Origin: JAAFJM01 sp964529175
GTDB lineage: Bacteria > Bacteroidota > Bacteroidia > UKL13-3
Direction: 5' to 3'
NCBI GenBank assembly: GCA_964529175.1
Contig: CAZGVO010000007.1
Coordinates: 124,001-188,000 of the forward strand
Length of the DNA: 64,000 bases
Part shown: positions 62,891 through 64,000 of the stretch, in pieces
How positions within the stretch are numbered: position 1 is the stretch's first letter
Layout of the letters: each line of letters opens with the position of its first letter
Program-made: the position numbers and the translations under genes
Notes under the pieces: generated by a model
What the model saw: only the letters and a program-made list of their open reading frames with translations
What the model was told of the DNA's origin: nothing
The model's database searches: none

Positions 62891-64000
62891 ATGAAAAAAA
62901 TCCTTTGGGCTTTATGCCTTTTTCCTGCGTTTTTATGTGCTCAAAATATTCCTAAAATAGGTAACGATACCTTACTTGATATTGCAGCATGGAATATAGA
63001 GTGGTTTGGCGATGCAACTAATGGCCCAAGTGACGAAACTTTGCAGTACAATAACGTAAAAGCAATTATTACCAAAACCGATATGGACGTTTGGGGCTTA
63101 GAGGAAATGAGTAATTCAGCTTCGTTTATAGCATTAAGCAACGATTTACCGGCCTATGGGAGCGTAAATAGTACTTTTAACCAAACTCAAAAAATGTGTT
63201 TATTTTATAAAAAAAGCATGTTTAATTTTATAAATGCGGAACATATTTTGGCTACTAGTAATTACGATTTTGCTAGCCGCCAACCTTTAATGGTTACACT
63301 TGCTACCAAAGGCGATAGTTTAAAAATAGATACCATTTATTTTATAGTAGTTCATTTAAAAGCCAATAGCGATGCCACTGCTGCAGCCAAATTAGAATCT
63401 TATAATCGAAGAAAACGAGCGGCCGATGCTTTAAAAACATTTATTGAAACTACCTTAGCCAATAAAAAGTTTTTTATTATGGGCGATTGGAATGACAGAT
63501 TAGACTTTTCGATACATAATGGAACCGATATTACTCCATTTAAGCAATTATTAGACGCAAAATACAACTTTATAACTAAACCCTTGGCCGATGCAGGAAA
63601 ACGCAGTTATGCCTTTTCCGCTGGGTTTATTGACCATATGATGTTAGCACCTAGAATGGATTCATTTTACGTTAAACAAAGTGCTGGTGTTTTGGATAAT
63701 TTGGGGCAATATATTTCTAATTTTAGCAATAACACCACCGATCATTATCCTATTTATGGTAGATTTTTAATGAATAGAGTTAAATATTCAACACCTATAG
63801 ATTCCATTCCAACGGATACAGTACCAACCGATACTGTTCCAAATACTTCTGTTAAAACAATTAATAATTCAACTTTTAGTATTTATCCAAATCCTAATAA
63901 TGGTGCATTTTTTATTGAATGCCATCAATTAATAAACCAAACTAATGTGGAGATTTACAATACTTTGGGGCAACTGGTTTTTAACAAACCTATTGAAAGT
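62891..64000 (+). CDS. Secreted EEP-family nuclease/phosphatase with T9SS sorting domain (3' truncated)
   Basis: The frame runs from ATG 62891 to the window end (370 codons, no stop). A signal peptide (MKKILWALCLFPAFLCAQ) is followed by an endonuclease/exonuclease/phosphatase domain: AAWNIEWFG, DVWGLEEMSN, VVHLKANSD, FIMGDWNDRLD, FIDHMMLA and TTDHYPIYG, i.e. all catalytic motifs including GDxN and DH. A short Asp/Pro/Thr repeat linker (IPTDTVPTDTVP) leads into a type A sorting domain (FSIYPNPNNGAFFIE). A likely extracellular DNase or phosphoesterase. Confidence 0.9.
   Translation, partial: MKKILWALCLFPAFLCAQNIPKIGNDTLLDIAAWNIEWFGDATNGPSDETLQYNNVKAIITKTDMDVWGLEEMSNSASFIALSNDLPAYGSVNSTFNQTQKMCLFYKKSMFNFINAEHILATSNYDFASRQPLMVTLATKGDSLKIDTIYFIVVHLKANSDATAAAKLESYNRRKRAADALKTFIETTLANKKFFIMGDWNDRLDFSIHNGTDITPFKQLLDAKYNFITKPLADAGKRSYAFSAGFIDHMMLAPRMDSFYVKQSAGVLDNLGQYISNFSNNTTDHYPIYGRFLMNRVKYSTPIDSIPTDTVPTDTVPNTSVKTINNSTFSIYPNPNNGAFFIECHQLINQTNVEIYNTLGQLVFNKPIES

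Overview
The window is AT-rich DNA from a member of the Bacteroidota. The evidence is T9SS type A C-terminal sorting domains (57199-57831 and the truncated gene at 62891), three short Bacteroidota-type cold-shock proteins, DUF2490, DUF3987 and TIGR00266 family proteins, an AT-rich -7 element of the TAnnTTTG type, and almost no Shine-Dalgarno sequences. The genus cannot be read from the sequence. No rRNA, tRNA, CRISPR array, complete transposase or integrase is visible.

Layout. (1) 1-3192: right part of a mobile element, with a truncated unknown gene, two small excisionase-type HTH proteins, a DnaB N-terminal-domain protein and a DUF3987 protein. (2) 3193-8789: an SOS-type mutagenesis/repair cassette (umuD, umuC, SRAP/HMCES-type protein) set between non-coding repeat DNA. 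On the left are a palindrome and a cluster of TTGCGCA boxes; on the right is a 2.3-kb array of about 190-bp and 300-bp tandem repeats rich in long hairpins and TGCGCAA boxes. (3) 8790-35454: a defence island, every gene on the minus strand. Read in the direction of transcription it holds two putative nuclease genes, an SF2 helicase with a nuclease-like C-terminus, a ParB-like protein, an Mrr-type endonuclease, a complete Wadjet system (JetA-B-C-D), a nitrilase-fold protein coupled to a Rad50/SMC-like ATPase, and a restriction-modification locus. That last locus comprises two Eco57I-like methylase proteins, a Fic protein, a GIY-YIG/helicase protein and a WDW-repeat protein. (4) 35455-38516: a decayed EEP-family nuclease pseudogene, an orphan paired operator and an HTH-like unknown gene; this looks like the ragged right edge of the island. 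(5) 38517-64000: ordinary chromosome, with PatB-type C-S lyase, a monooxygenase-DsbA fusion, Crp-family regulator, YgiD-type dioxygenase, esterase, a nine-PAS sensor, cold-shock genes, alaS, an M23 peptidase, DEAD-box helicase, OsmC, a CDGSH protein, miaA, terC, folD and a secreted EEP nuclease.

How the parts fit. umuD-umuC-SRAP would give SOS-induced translesion synthesis plus protection of abasic sites. The minus-strand island stacks several anti-invader strategies: restriction by methylation state, plasmid cleavage by Wadjet, Mrr-like cleavage, and at least one pair (nitrilase + SMC, 16357-21221) that matches no named system I can identify with confidence. Two similar ~150-bp elements lie directly behind the 3' ends of consecutive defence genes (30253-30400 and 33432-33583), recalling integron attC sites and suggesting cassette-like acquisition. 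The best candidates for new biology are the nitrilase/SMC pair, the hairpin repeat array beside umuDC, the Fic-containing restriction operon with its TATGTCGAT operator cluster, and the attC-like elements.
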